DNA of 64,000 nucleotides, taken from contig LSRY02000016.1 of NCBI GenBank assembly GCA_001643675.2, positions 992,001 through 1,056,000 on the forward strand, written 5' to 3'. Source of the stretch: Monocercomonoides exilis. Its lineage: Eukaryota > Preaxostyla > Oxymonadida > Polymastigidae. Numbering within the stretch: the stretch's first letter is position 1; the number at the start of each line of letters is the position of its first letter. Below the pieces are notes generated by a model, which searched no databases, was not told the DNA's origin, and saw nothing but the letters and a program-made list of their open reading frames with translations. Made by a program: the position numbers and the translations under genes. This document shows positions 10,650 to 22,460 of the stretch, piece by piece.

Positions 10650-13600
10650 ACATGAAGACAGAGGAATGGAGTATGAGCGGAGAAGGAAATGAAACGAATT
10701 ATGGGATAGCTGGTGATATTTCTGGTGCTCAAAGTGGAATATTCGAGTCACACTGTCCAGTATCATTCATTGAAGTGGTGCTTTCACTCTCAGAAAGAAT
10801 TGGATCTTATGGAAGTATTTTCCATTGTGTTTCCAGCACATTGACAATTCAGAACTGTGGAATTGTTGCATCGAAAAACGAATTGCGAGTTTCCTGTGTG
10901 AAAGTGGAAGGAGGCGAGGTTGTGATGAACAATGTATTTGGGAATGCAATCGGATGGCAGAAGAGTGCGATTATTGTTGATGGGAGTGGTGGAGAAACAC
11001 CTTCGATCGAAATTGTGGAAGGCAACTTTTCAGGAAATGGGCAGCAAAGCGGATGCTTGGTTGAAAGCAGAAATGTAAGGTATTTGAACATGACGAAATG
11101 CGAAGCAATATCTTTTGTTCGAAGAACTGGAAATGGAGGCAGTATAAGTGTTGATAACAGCAACATAGAAAACGAAAACACACAAATTAATATCGAAGGG
11201 AATGTTTTTGATGGATGCTCTGTGATGGCTGATGGAAGCAGAGGAGGTGCCATTGATGCTCAGATAAAATGGAATACTCAATTGAACATCATTTCATGTA
11301 CTTTCACAAGATGCACTGCCCCTGACGAAGAAGGCAAGATTGGGCTTGGCGGGGGAATGGCACTGACATTGGTTGATGGCGATCCTTCATTTTCAATATC
11401 ATCCCCTGTTTTTGATAACAGCAAGCCAAATGTTGCAAAATACGGAAATGACCTGTTTGTTGAATCATCAAACTTGACAAAGAGCATCACCAACGCCTCG
11501 CTTCCATTTGTGCTCGAGCACATGGCAGATATTTCGTTGGATTCATTGAGCGGCTTTGATAAAAGTGACACAACAAATGCCATTCCACTGATCTATTTCT
11601 GGCGAACATTTGGATCAGAGATATTTATTGGGGGCAATGGAAAGGATGTGTGTATTTGTGGACTTTCTGATTATCCTTGCCTGTCAATTGATTATTCTTT
11701 GGATCGGCTGCTTGAAGGAAATGAAAGGAATATTAACATCATTGGAAAAGGAATTCTCAAAAAAAGTGTTGATCTTGGTGATATTTCAATAAGCTCAAAT
11801 AATACAGATATGTGCTCACTTGAGTGTCGCTCTTCTATTGAAGGAGCGGAGGACGAAGCAATGAATGTTCAAGGCATCTCATATTTCGAATTGATAAGAT
11901 TCGTTCTGCCATCTTCATTCGCCACTGGTGTAAACAGTTTGATTCATGTCAGCTCCAGAGAAGGATCGTTGACTCTGAAAGACTGTTCATTCGCAAAAAA
12001 TGAAGAAAGAGGAGAAGAAGACATGATTAACTTTGGCTTGATTAAAGCGGATGCAGGAAGTGTTGTTTTCGCATTTGTGGCAATACAGTCGCTTTCCTTT
12101 TCCTGCGACATCGCATCAATAGCATCTGCTGCATCCTTGGCATTCAGAAACTTGACAATGAAAAACATCCAGCTGGAAGGCGGAAGCGGGTTGTATGTTG
12201 CAAGGGCTTTAACTGGAAATGAAAATGTGAATGCTGAAGCCGATGAAAGTGTTGTGGTGGAGTGGAGCACACTTGAAGAAGTGACCCAGAGTGCAGCTGG
12301 CAACATCGCAATGTTCCGAAGCACAGGCATTGACCCAACAAAAATGGTCATCCGCAATACAACAATCAAAAAATGTGGTGGTTCTGGATGCAAAAATGGA
12401 GGGGCTGCTTTGTTCAGACTGAACGAAGGAGGGCGTTTTGACTGCTTGTTTTCTTCAATCACCGACTGCTTCTGCTCATCAACTGGAAGGGGTGGAGGCT
12501 TGTTTTTGGAATGCACATCTGCGGCTGCCGAGCCAGCAGCATTTGTGCTGTCGAACATCACGTTCAAGGACAATACTGCATATCGGGGAAGAGATGTGTA
12601 TGTGAAATGCCGCTCGATAGAAGCACAGATCGCAGATGGGCAGTTTTTGCTGGACTTCAGAGCCCCATTTGTGAAAGACCTCGCAATATGGGGATGCACC
12701 TCAGACATGTATCTGGACGAAGAAGATCTGCTGAAGAGAATTGTGAAGTACCAGAGCGAGACGGTGTTTGTGTCTTCGGCCGGGGACAATCACGAGGACA
12801 GCAAGCAGTGCGGAGGGCTGGATGGGCCATGCAGCACGCTGAGCGAAGGGCTGCTGCACGTCATTCCGTCATTGTTCTCCCAGCTGCTGATCTCCAGCCG
12901 CACCGCCATCTTGAGCAGATGCAATGTGCTGAATGTCACCATCCGCTCGCTTGAATCGCCTTCGCCGGCGCAGGTGTTCCTCAACTCAACAATCCCATGT
13001 GGCAGCAGCATTATCACAACCTCAGAGAAAGTCCGGATCGAGAGCTTGTCGTTCTCTGTTGGCTCCTCCTTTTCGTTTTCAGGAGGATCACTCATCAGTG
13101 AGACAAATGGGCAGCTTTATCTTTCGTCAGTCCTTTTTGCATCTGAAGTGCCCTCAAACAGCATCCATCCCATTGCCTTCAACTCAGCTCTCCTGAGCGT
13201 TGAAAGCGGACTTCTGCTCATCGATAATTGCACCGTATTGGAAATTTCATTTGAGCAGCCAGTGTTCCGGCTGACTGGCAGCAGCAAGGTGTCTTTGGCA
13301 AAGGTGGATGTGAAGCAGGTTGAGTTGTCGTCCAATCTGTTTGAAGTTGGAGAGTGTGTAAGTGTGGTGATTGATGATGCAGCGGTGGATGGAGTGAAGT
13401 CTCGCAATGGCAGTGTCATTTCCATTTGCGAAGATATGTCGGGAGTTGTTTCCTTTGGCAGTTCTTCCATCAGAAACTTCAGTCGTGACTCTTTTGGTGC
13501 ATGCTTCCTTTCGGCATCTTCGCCTTCTGCCCGGATAAACCTGTCAAACTGCTCGTGCTCGGATTGTGTGTCGTTGTCGAAAAAAGGGAGCATTGTGGAT

Positions 13601-15709
13601 GTCAGCAGTGCACTTGTCATTTCTATGCAAATGTGCGAGCTTGTGGGGAGGCAAACAATTTCCAGCAGCGAAGAGAGTGTCTGCAAATGGAATGGATCGC
13701 TCATCAATTTGTCACATGCAGCAGCACTGATGAAGGATGTGACAATATCGAATTCGTCATCAGGAGGATTGTCGTTGGCAGCGGGCAGCATGACAATCGA
13801 GAAAGGCGAGTTTTATGACAACAGCCCCTCGATGCCGAAATACCCATCACTCCGCCGGAACGTCTTCTGCTGCGATTCGGCTTCGTTGGCAATTGACAGC
13901 TTGAAAGGCGGGGATGGCGTGAAGGACAACACTTCGTTGTGGATCACGAGCGAAGACTGCAGCTTGAAGGGTGCTGCACAGGGGCGACCCTCTCCGTTTT
14001 TCATTCCTCATCTGGAATCAGCAAGTCTGGCTGAATCTGGGAGCGAGGCCAATATCAAATTCATAGGATCGCTTTTCTTGCCATGCGATCTATCTTTCAA
14101 GTTGATATGCACAATCAACGATGTGGAGTTGGTTGAGAGGTATCCATTTGACGAAAATAGCTTTGTTTCTGAAACAGAAGTTGTTGGAACAATTCCGTCA
14201 GCAAAGTTAACATCAGATGCCGATGGGTCAGAACTCTCCACAGCAATTGAGTTTGGAAAATCTTCAGCTTCGACAAAATCATTCATTCTGAAGAACAGGA
14301 GTGTAACCCAAACAAGTGGAGATGAAAAGATTGTTGAAGGTGGAAAGAAAGAAAAATCATTTTGGCCAATTATTGTGATTGTGTGTGTTGTATTTGTTGT
14401 GCTTCTGCTTGCAATTGTTGTTATTCTGGCTGTTCGGTGGAAGAAGGTGAAGAATGAAGCAGAAGATCTGAGAGAGATTGTGAACGATAACATCAGAAAG
14501 GATCCAAAGGCGTTTGAGATGGTGACGATGGAGATGTCGCCTGAGGAGCAGTGGAGGAGAGCAGAAAGAGAGGCCGAGAAAAAGAATGAGGAGAGGATCA
14601 AGAAGAGAATATATGAGACGAATATGCAACATTCAGAATCATCGGAGCATCTTCTCTCTGAGAGCGGATCGACTGAATACATTCTTGGAAAAGATTCAGA
14701 CAAGATTCCTCAATGGGCACTGGAGAAAGATGAGGAAGAAGAGAAAGATACAAGAAAGAGAACGCCTTCACCTTCCATCTCTTCCACATCCACAACTGAT
14801 TCAGATTCAACATTTGTTCGAGGAGAGGATCTGTGTCCCACCACTTCATCAATGTCGAACTTGGTGGATGCAATGGCCTGCTCATCCCCTCATGAGAAAT
14901 TGATTGTGGATCTGAGGGATTCGCTGTTCATGCTGCTTCATGGAAGGAATGAGAAGAAAGAGATGGCGATTGGGAGTTTGAAGGAGAGGGAGCAGACAGT
15001 TGCCCAGATCCTGTTCTGGGTGGCCAATCTTGCGCTCCACTCCTTTGACGAAATGGAAAATGAGCTTTCCTCTTTGGCCAATCTCAGTCCCCACATTGTG
15101 CTGTTCTCAGAGCACATGGTCATCTGCATTGCCCTCCACTCCGACTGCTCGTCAGACTCTGACACTTCCTCCATCTCTTCAGCCTCCACCATGGTCACAT
15201 CTTCCTCTGATGTTTCTGTGAAGAGCGAGAGATTCACAAAATCACCACCTCCTTCATCCGCCTTTGAGGATGAGGATGACAACAGAAAAGAGTGCATGAG
15301 GTGGAAGGCGCCAGAGCTGCTGATCAACAAGAAGCTTGGAGCAACAAAGGAGTCGGTTGCCTTCTCGATTGGGATGATGTTGTGGGAGTGCCTTACGCTC
15401 CAGATCCCATTTGGGGAGTACGAGGCAGAGGTGGCAGGACAGAAGATTGTGAATGGAGAACGACCTATCATGGGAATTGCTGAAAAGAACCCATTTTCTG
15501 GCTGCGTTCTGTCGTGCCTGGACAGCAATGCCCCAGCAAGGCCAACACTTGTCGGCCTCAAGCGCGAGTTCATCCAGCACTTTCCTGCAGGCGCAGCTGT
15601 GCTCACGATGTCTGATGCAATTGGCTACGCTTATTCGAGCAGCAGCGGCAGTCGGCGCAAGGCTTCTGGGGCAGAGTCCGAAGGGAGCGGCTCTGGAAGT
15701 ATTTTATGA
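10646..15709 (+). CDS. Beta-helix protein, C-terminal segment with membrane span and pseudokinase-like tail
   Basis: This frame continues the product of 6450-10649 after a frame change near 10640. It has further beta-helix repeats, then one membrane span (FWPIIVIVCVVFVVLLLAIV, about residue 1240 of this frame). A juxtamembrane coiled region (DLREIVNDNIRKDPKAF), an acidic/Ser-rich linker and a C-terminal kinase-like lobe follow. That lobe keeps RWKAPEL (APE-like), SIGMMLWECLT and the closing RP motif. It has no HRD catalytic loop (LSPHIVLFSEH stands there), no DFG and no subdomain-IX Asp, so catalysis is unlikely and a pseudokinase or docking role is inferred. There is no signal peptide of its own, so alone it would be mislocalised. 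The tail DNA (about 14.3-15.35 kb) is nearly identical to 57.66-58.7 kb. Confidence 0.85.
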   Translation: MNMKTEEWSMSGEGNETNYGIAGDISGAQSGIFESHCPVSFIEVVLSLSERIGSYGSIFHCVSSTLTIQNCGIVASKNELRVSCVKVEGGEVVMNNVFGNAIGWQKSAIIVDGSGGETPSIEIVEGNFSGNGQQSGCLVESRNVRYLNMTKCEAISFVRRTGNGGSISVDNSNIENENTQINIEGNVFDGCSVMADGSRGGAIDAQIKWNTQLNIISCTFTRCTAPDEEGKIGLGGGMALTLVDGDPSFSISSPVFDNSKPNVAKYGNDLFVESSNLTKSITNASLPFVLEHMADISLDSLSGFDKSDTTNAIPLIYFWRTFGSEIFIGGNGKDVCICGLSDYPCLSIDYSLDRLLEGNERNINIIGKGILKKSVDLGDISISSNNTDMCSLECRSSIEGAEDEAMNVQGISYFELIRFVLPSSFATGVNSLIHVSSREGSLTLKDCSFAKNEERGEEDMINFGLIKADAGSVVFAFVAIQSLSFSCDIASIASAASLAFRNLTMKNIQLEGGSGLYVARALTGNENVNAEADESVVVEWSTLEEVTQSAAGNIAMFRSTGIDPTKMVIRNTTIKKCGGSGCKNGGAALFRLNEGGRFDCLFSSITDCFCSSTGRGGGLFLECTSAAAEPAAFVLSNITFKDNTAYRGRDVYVKCRSIEAQIADGQFLLDFRAPFVKDLAIWGCTSDMYLDEEDLLKRIVKYQSETVFVSSAGDNHEDSKQCGGLDGPCSTLSEGLLHVIPSLFSQLLISSRTAILSRCNVLNVTIRSLESPSPAQVFLNSTIPCGSSIITTSEKVRIESLSFSVGSSFSFSGGSLISETNGQLYLSSVLFASEVPSNSIHPIAFNSALLSVESGLLLIDNCTVLEISFEQPVFRLTGSSKVSLAKVDVKQVELSSNLFEVGECVSVVIDDAAVDGVKSRNGSVISICEDMSGVVSFGSSSIRNFSRDSFGACFLSASSPSARINLSNCSCSDCVSLSKKGSIVDVSSALVISMQMCELVGRQTISSSEESVCKWNGSLINLSHAAALMKDVTISNSSSGGLSLAAGSMTIEKGEFYDNSPSMPKYPSLRRNVFCCDSASLAIDSLKGGDGVKDNTSLWITSEDCSLKGAAQGRPSPFFIPHLESASLAESGSEANIKFIGSLFLPCDLSFKLICTINDVELVERYPFDENSFVSETEVVGTIPSAKLTSDADGSELSTAIEFGKSSASTKSFILKNRSVTQTSGDEKIVEGGKKEKSFWPIIVIVCVVFVVLLLAIVVILAVRWKKVKNEAEDLREIVNDNIRKDPKAFEMVTMEMSPEEQWRRAEREAEKKNEERIKKRIYETNMQHSESSEHLLSESGSTEYILGKDSDKIPQWALEKDEEEEKDTRKRTPSPSISSTSTTDSDSTFVRGEDLCPTTSSMSNLVDAMACSSPHEKLIVDLRDSLFMLLHGRNEKKEMAIGSLKEREQTVAQILFWVANLALHSFDEMENELSSLANLSPHIVLFSEHMVICIALHSDCSSDSDTSSISSASTMVTSSSDVSVKSERFTKSPPPSSAFEDEDDNRKECMRWKAPELLINKKLGATKESVAFSIGMMLWECLTLQIPFGEYEAEVAGQKIVNGERPIMGIAEKNPFSGCVLSCLDSNAPARPTLVGLKREFIQHFPAGAAVLTMSDAIGYAYSSSSGSRRKASGAESEGSGSGSIL

Positions 15710-17016
15710 GAACTGCATTTCAGCAAAAGGATTGCAAAGTGCAAATGGAATCTGGGGCATTTATCAGGAACAGTAATGACATTTGCATTTGCAATCTGTA
15801 CTTATGCGCCATTAATAGGGGGGTGAATGGTTGTGTTTCTGCTTTTGTTGGGCGTGGCAAGAGGCGTTTTGCACCATTTTCAAAGCAAAAATGGAACTTT
15901 TCTTTTTTCATGTTTATTTGTTCGTTTTCTGTTTATAATTCTTATGACTTGAAAGCCCGCACCAGCAAAAGCATGGAACATTTCTCTGTGGCGTTATAAA
16001 TAGAATATGTGCTGCTCTCCGAGAAATTTTTTAAGAATAAAATATTATTTTCAAAGATATTGAAAATTCATCAAATTTCTATCAAACTTTTGTTGCTTTA
16101 CAAGAATATGAAAAGCAGTGCTTTTATAATCTTCAACGCAGGATATTTCCTTTTCGAGCAAATATAATAATTTGTTATTGTCAAAGCATATGTTCAATTT
16201 TCAATTCAGAGAAGCTCGGATTCGATGGCGTCGCTTAAAACCAAGATCTCAAGAAAAAATATTTCTTCTTTATTTATGAAATATTGCTGGTTAAAGGATG
16301 CAACATGAATTGTTAAAAAATGCCATTAAAGCTGCTTTTCAATAAATATTCTGAAAAAAATCTGATTATGATGTCATATTAATAACAATCATTTGCGCAC
16401 TCATTTTTGTTTTGAATGTAATTCATTCAATTTGGTTTTTGAAATTATTGTTAAAATATTTCTCTGACAAAAAGCCTTATATACCAAAACATATAGCTAA
16501 ACAAAGAAAAATTTAAGGGCTTGCTATTATTCATCGAGTAATTTTGCAAAACTATCAATCAAGCAAACAAAATCAAAATTGAAAACATCAAAATATTTTA
16601 TGGGTTTGTTCAATAAAGATGAACTTCAAAATTATCGATTTCTCACAAAAGATATTTCATATGCGCTTGCATATTTTTGTTTCAATAATAATAAACTTTT
16701 TCATAACACATAAATAAAGTTTTTGTTTGATATTCAGCTTTTCAAGAAATTAAATCATAGAAGTCTTTTAATCCTCTCTTGCCTGCATTTGCTGTTGAGT
16801 GTGTAATATGAATAATGATGTCAATTAAAATTTAAGTATATATATATATATATATTTAAAAAAATGGTGAATTCTCCTATTTTAAAAATAGTTTCAATAT
16901 TTTGAAAAACATCAATCAAAATTACAAAAAATAAAAAAAAATTTTTTTTGAATAAATAATATCACAAGGCACATGGATTAAGGAATAACCTTTTTTTTTA
17001 ACAAAAACAAAAATAA
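15710..17016. other. AT-rich intergenic region between convergent genes
   Basis: This lies between the convergent beta-helix gene and the WDR48 homologue. It contains a short (TA)n tract near 16838-16855 and several AATAAA-like hexamers usable as polyadenylation signals. No gene is seen. Confidence 0.45.
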
Positions 17017-20000
17017 TCAAAAGTTACTGTGGTAATTAATAACAACTGGCTGTTCTTTTTTCCACACAGCAAACAGCACGTGCTGTATGTGATGGGACAG
17101 ATTCAAAGGAATGCCATTGCAAGAAAGCGTCAGCGAGGCATGAGACAAAGGAAAAGGGAGAGAGTGTACATGCTTATGAAATGGCACCGGGATGGTGGAA
17201 TAAGAAAACGGAGAATAAGAAGAAGAATAAGAAGATGAAGATGATGATGTTATTGAAGTGCTTTTTGAATTTATCGTGCTGGAAGGCGAGAAAAATGCAT
17301 TTCGTTTTTTCCTTTGCGAGCTCATTTCCCCTTCTCCCTCCGCTCTTCCATCGTTCGCTTTATTCGCCTGTGCGCTCTGCTCAAAAGCAGGCTGTGCTTC
17401 ATTCAGCAGGAGAAAGTGATGGAACAGGAATGAATGCAGCGTCGCCACAAGAAGATGCTCATCAACTGTGAATGTGAAGGTGCCAATGTCCGGAAAGCAC
17501 GACTCAGAATCGCCTAGAAGAAACGAGGAATCTTCTTGCCTTGATTCTTGCTCTGATGTGGAAGAAGGAGAAGGAGAAAGAGAAGGAGAAGGAGAAAGAG
17601 AAGGTGAAGGTGAAGGGGTTGAAGGAAGCAGATGTGAATGCGCCAGAGGAGAAATGGTGGACATGAGCGACGTCGATATCTGAATGCGCTGAGAGTCTGA
17701 GTCATCGCCATTGAAACCAGCAGCAGCAGCAGAAGAAGAAGAAGCTCCATTTTCAGAGGAAACAGACTCACCTTCTGTCTGAATCGCCTCCAGCATGTTC
17801 TCCTTCCGCTCTCTTTCTCTCGTCCACACACGCACTTTCTCTGGCACCGACGGCGAGTGCTTCAGAACCACACACACAGGAAACCGCTGCGTCTGGTGCT
17901 CGCCTTTGAGGAGGCTGAGCGCAATCCAGCGGGGAATGAGCCTGGGAAGCGGCAGAAGAAGATGGTCGATCAGGAAGTTCGGGTTTCTTTGCGAAACGTA
18001 TGAAGAAGAAGACGTGTATGAGAAGATGGAAGGCGGGATCAGAGCTTGCGAAGAGCTGTGTGCGGATGCAGGGGCAAAGGAGTACTGGAGCGAGGAAGAA
18101 GAGAAGAACGGGGTGAGCAGCTGGGCTGGCGGGGAAGCCATCAGCGTTGGGTTGCAGTAAGGGAAAGGGGCGTGGCTCAAGGTGATGTTGGAGTAGCCAA
18201 CAGCAGGCGAAGCACAGGTGAAGGAGAAAGAGGACAAGTCATCGTCAGGAATGACCGAGGCAAAGCGGTGTGAGGTTGTGGTGGACGGGGAGGGGAGAGC
18301 AAATGGGACGTCTGCTATTTCTCGCAGGGTGGAGCGGAAGAGGATGCGGTTCTTGTGGTCGAAGGCGCTGATGAGTGTGGAGGGTGGGAATATCTGGTGG
18401 TTTGTGATTGGGATGAGGAAAAAAAAAAAGAATAATTAGGTTAGTGAAATGTTTAGTTTCAGTATTTTATTTTTATTTTTAGGAAGAGAGAAGAAGAATT
18501 ATTTTTGCATAAACATAAAAAAAAAAAAATGATAATGAATTAATAAAAAAAGACGCAAAGGACATACAAAGTTTTGCAACGTCTGAGAAAGAGATGTGTT
18601 TGATAATTCAGCATTTTCAGTTGATTTTCTTTGGCGTGAATGTGAAGTCACAAATTCCTTCCACCAAACAGGCAATGCTGAAAGATCAATGGAAAAGACA
18701 TAAAATGGAATAAGCAAGTATTCCATCATTCAATCAGAATTCACAAGAATTGCGCAAAAAAACAAAGAAAATATTTGAATAATAATATAAAAACCAATTG
18801 CAATAATGATGATGATGACAATTAAAATAAAATAAAAAACACACATTTTTCTTTCTCTTCCATCGGATTCCATGTTTCAAACAGGTTCATCAAACATTCT
18901 TCCCCCAAATTCATCAGAACGCAATCATCTTCTTCAATATCATCATCTTCATCCTTTTCATCATCATCTTCTTCTTCTTCTTCTTCCTCTTCTCCATCAA
19001 CATCTTGATTGCCATTGCCATATTCTTCTCCTTCACTCAATTTCTTCCCTCCTTCTAAATTATTCCTTCCTTCAACATTTCTGTTCCTGTTCCTGTTCTT
19101 TTGATCATCCTCTGCAACCCCATCATCATCGCAGTTACCTCCACTTTCCTTCCTCCCTTTCAACCCTCCCTTTCTCTTTCTCTCTCTTCTTTCCCCTTTT
19201 GAATGAAGAAGCTCAGAACTCGAATGCTCTGTTGAAGATGTGATATTTTGCTCATCAGATGATGCTGGTGCATTAACAGCAGCGTCGTTGTGATCGAAGT
19301 ATTGATATTCGCTTTCAGAGCGAGGGAAGATGGGGAATGCGCAGCGGAAACACTCGGGGAGTTCTAAGGTGATGGTGAGGCGCTAAAGTTAAAAGAAATG
19401 ACATATAAAGGTGAAAAGTATTATTTGAAAGGGAATAAATAGAAAACAAAGGAAAGATGAGGAAAAGATAATATTTATATATGAATTAATAATAAATATA
19501 ATAATAAAAGATAGAATTCAAAAGCAGTAAAATCACATTTATTCTTTCCTCAAAGATATTTTGCTCATGTCACACTCACACATACACATACACACACACA
19601 CCCCAGTTCTCGTATCTGCTGTGAACCACTTGTGTCTGTAGATATTGTTCTGATAGTGTTTCCACAGCGGTCCTTCCACTTTCGGGAACAGAAACTTCGC
19701 CAGCTCGCTGATTGGCATCCGGCGCCTGTGCAACTTCCTCCAAATGCGCTGCAGCTGAGCCAAGTCAACTTCCACTTCGTCGTCTCTCTTCCCGTTTTTC
19801 ACTGCACTCTGCAGAGATAACTCTGGGCGCAGCTCAAAAGCGGTTTGGGGGTGGCGGGAGGATCTGTACAGGGAAGAGGCAGCAGAAATAGAAGAAGAAT
19901 TAGCAGCATTTGCTGTATTGCGGGCAGAAGACGACAAAGACATAGACAAAGGAGATCGAGAGCGGGAGCGAGAATTGGATTGAGAATGTGAATGCGAATG

Positions 20001-22426
20001 CGAATGAGAACGAGAGCGAGAATGAGATTTGGATTTGGATTGGGAATGGGAACGGGAATGCGAACGCAGAGTGGAGAGAGAAGAAGGAGCCGGGGACGAA
20101 GACAGCGACGATGACGAGGCAGACAGCGGAGATGGCACCATCGTCATTGACGACGATGGCCCAGCAGCGATTGCTCGGAATGGCCTGTTCACTTGCTCGT
20201 CCCTCGCTGCTTCCTCCATCGCATCGTCAAACAGCCCATCTGCTTTCCCCTCTGCAATCACCTGGTCCTTCAGCTTCTCAGCTGACGTCTTCTTCCTCTT
20301 CCACACTTTCACCTCTTTCCCTGTCACTGCATTCACCACCTTCACATGGCTCACCCCGCTTGCTCCATCGCCTCCCACCACGACTGCCACGTGCTCTTCA
20401 TCGGGAAGAGTCACATGCTGCTTCAAGGGAGCATCTGGGCAGACAATGCGCAGAGGGTTCTTGAAGCGCGGCTGGTTGCGGGAGGTGAAGGTGGGCTGAG
20501 AGAGAGAAAGAGAAGATTCAATAAATAAATAAACATTTAAAAGGAAAAAAAAAATATCATGGAATTTAATAAATTGAAAAAAGGTTTTTGTTCAACATTT
20601 TTCCAAACGCATTTCCAACACAACAAAAATCCTCAAAAATAAGAATCACATTCAAAACAACCCTACTCCATTCGCAAAACAAAAAAAAAAAAAAATATTA
20701 ATTTTTTCTTTCTTTCTTCTTCTTCTTGATCAACACTCATCCCATGAACACACCCACAATTCAATCGTCCCCACTGATGTTGCCACCACCAGCAGGTCTT
20801 CCTTCTTTCCGTGCATCACACGCGGCACCAGCGCCAAGCTCAGCACAGACACCTCTTCTTCATCATCAGCCATATCACCCACATCATCAATATCCTCGTT
20901 TTCTGTCCTCCACGTGTCTGACTCTTCACTTTGATCAGCATTTTTCATTCGTTCTTTTTCTCTTTCTTTTTCTTTCTCTTTCTCTTTTCCATTTCTGTTA
21001 TCTTTTTCCTCATTCTCCTTCTCCTTCTTCTCTCCTTCTTCATTCTCCCCCTTCAACTCCACTTCCGAACGTGAATCACTTCTTTCTCTTCCCTCTCTTC
21101 TTGCACTTCTGCTTCTATGCGCCTCCCTCTTCTGCTGTCTCTGCTGCCTCTGCAGCTCCTTCCTCCTCCTCCTCTGCTCCTTCATCCTCCTTCTCCTGTC
21201 CTGCTTCTTCAGCTGCTTCATAATCTCCACCATTCTCTTTCTCTTCGGCCGGAGCGAATGCACTTTGAAGATGGGGAAGGCCAGCATGTGGTGTTGCAGC
21301 ACAATTGGCGCGGAAAGCGGCGGGCGAATGACAATCGAACGGGACTTCTTCGACGCGGACTCGGCGGGGCGGCTGGTGAGGCGATCGACTGGAATGGAAG
21401 AGGAAGAGGAAGAAGAGGAAGAATTGACAGAAGAGGAGGAAGAGGAAGATGCTGTTGTTGGGCGATATCCTTCTAAAGTGACAGTGTTCTGTGTTTGTGG
21501 AGATGAAGTGGATGAAGCTGCTGAAGAGGAGGAAGAGGAAGAAAGAGGAGGGAAAGCAGAAGTCTGAGACACAGCTGGTATTTGAGACTGAATTGCTGAA
21601 GATGAAGCAGAAGGAAATAGATTTGCCTCGGAAGTTGTTGTTAAAGAAGCATTTGCTGCATTTGCTGCATCTGTCGCTGTCTGAAGAGCATACTGATTTC
21701 CGCCAGTAACATTCGCATTCTGTGAAATGGTGTCAGCTGCCTTTGGCTGTTTGAATATAGTGAACGGCGACATCGATGAATGAGACAGTTTTGAGGAGGA
21801 AGACTTTGAAGAAGAGGAAGAAGAAGAAGAGGACGATGTGGTGAGGATCGATTCCATGTCTGAGTGCAGCAGCGACGGCTTCATTTCTCTTTCAAACCTC
21901 TTCTCCTCCACCAGCCTCTGCCTCTCCGCCCTCTCCTCGTCGCTCTCGTCCTCCCACATCTTCCCTGTCTCTTCGTCGTCAAACGCTGTGAGTCTCACTG
22001 CTCCGCTTTTGTGTCCTGTCCATATCCGCCGTGTGACCTCGTCCGCGCATATGCACCAGATCGGGTCAGGCTTCGCACTCGGAGCAGAAAACCCAGCCGA
22101 CCCCAGGTGCTGCAGCTGCTGGATCTTTTTGTCTTCCTCGCGCCGCTTGTTCCGCGCTCGCACCTGCTCCCGCTTTTCGCGCCGGCGCCGCTCTCTTTCC
22201 TTCTGCCGCTCAGCCCCGTCTGTTCGTTTTCTGGACGGTTTTTTGCCTGGCGAGCTTCCGTCCTCCTCTTCTTCCTCGTCGAAGTCGTCGTCTTCCAGCG
22301 CGTCTTCGGCGTATCCGTCGTCGTCGTCGTCCACATCTTCAACGGTGAACGGAATGCACACGATGCACTTGTACTTTTCGGTGCTCCAAATACGCAAACA
22401 TCCATCGCTGCATCCAGTTAGAAGCT

Positions 22427-22460
<34 letters not shown>

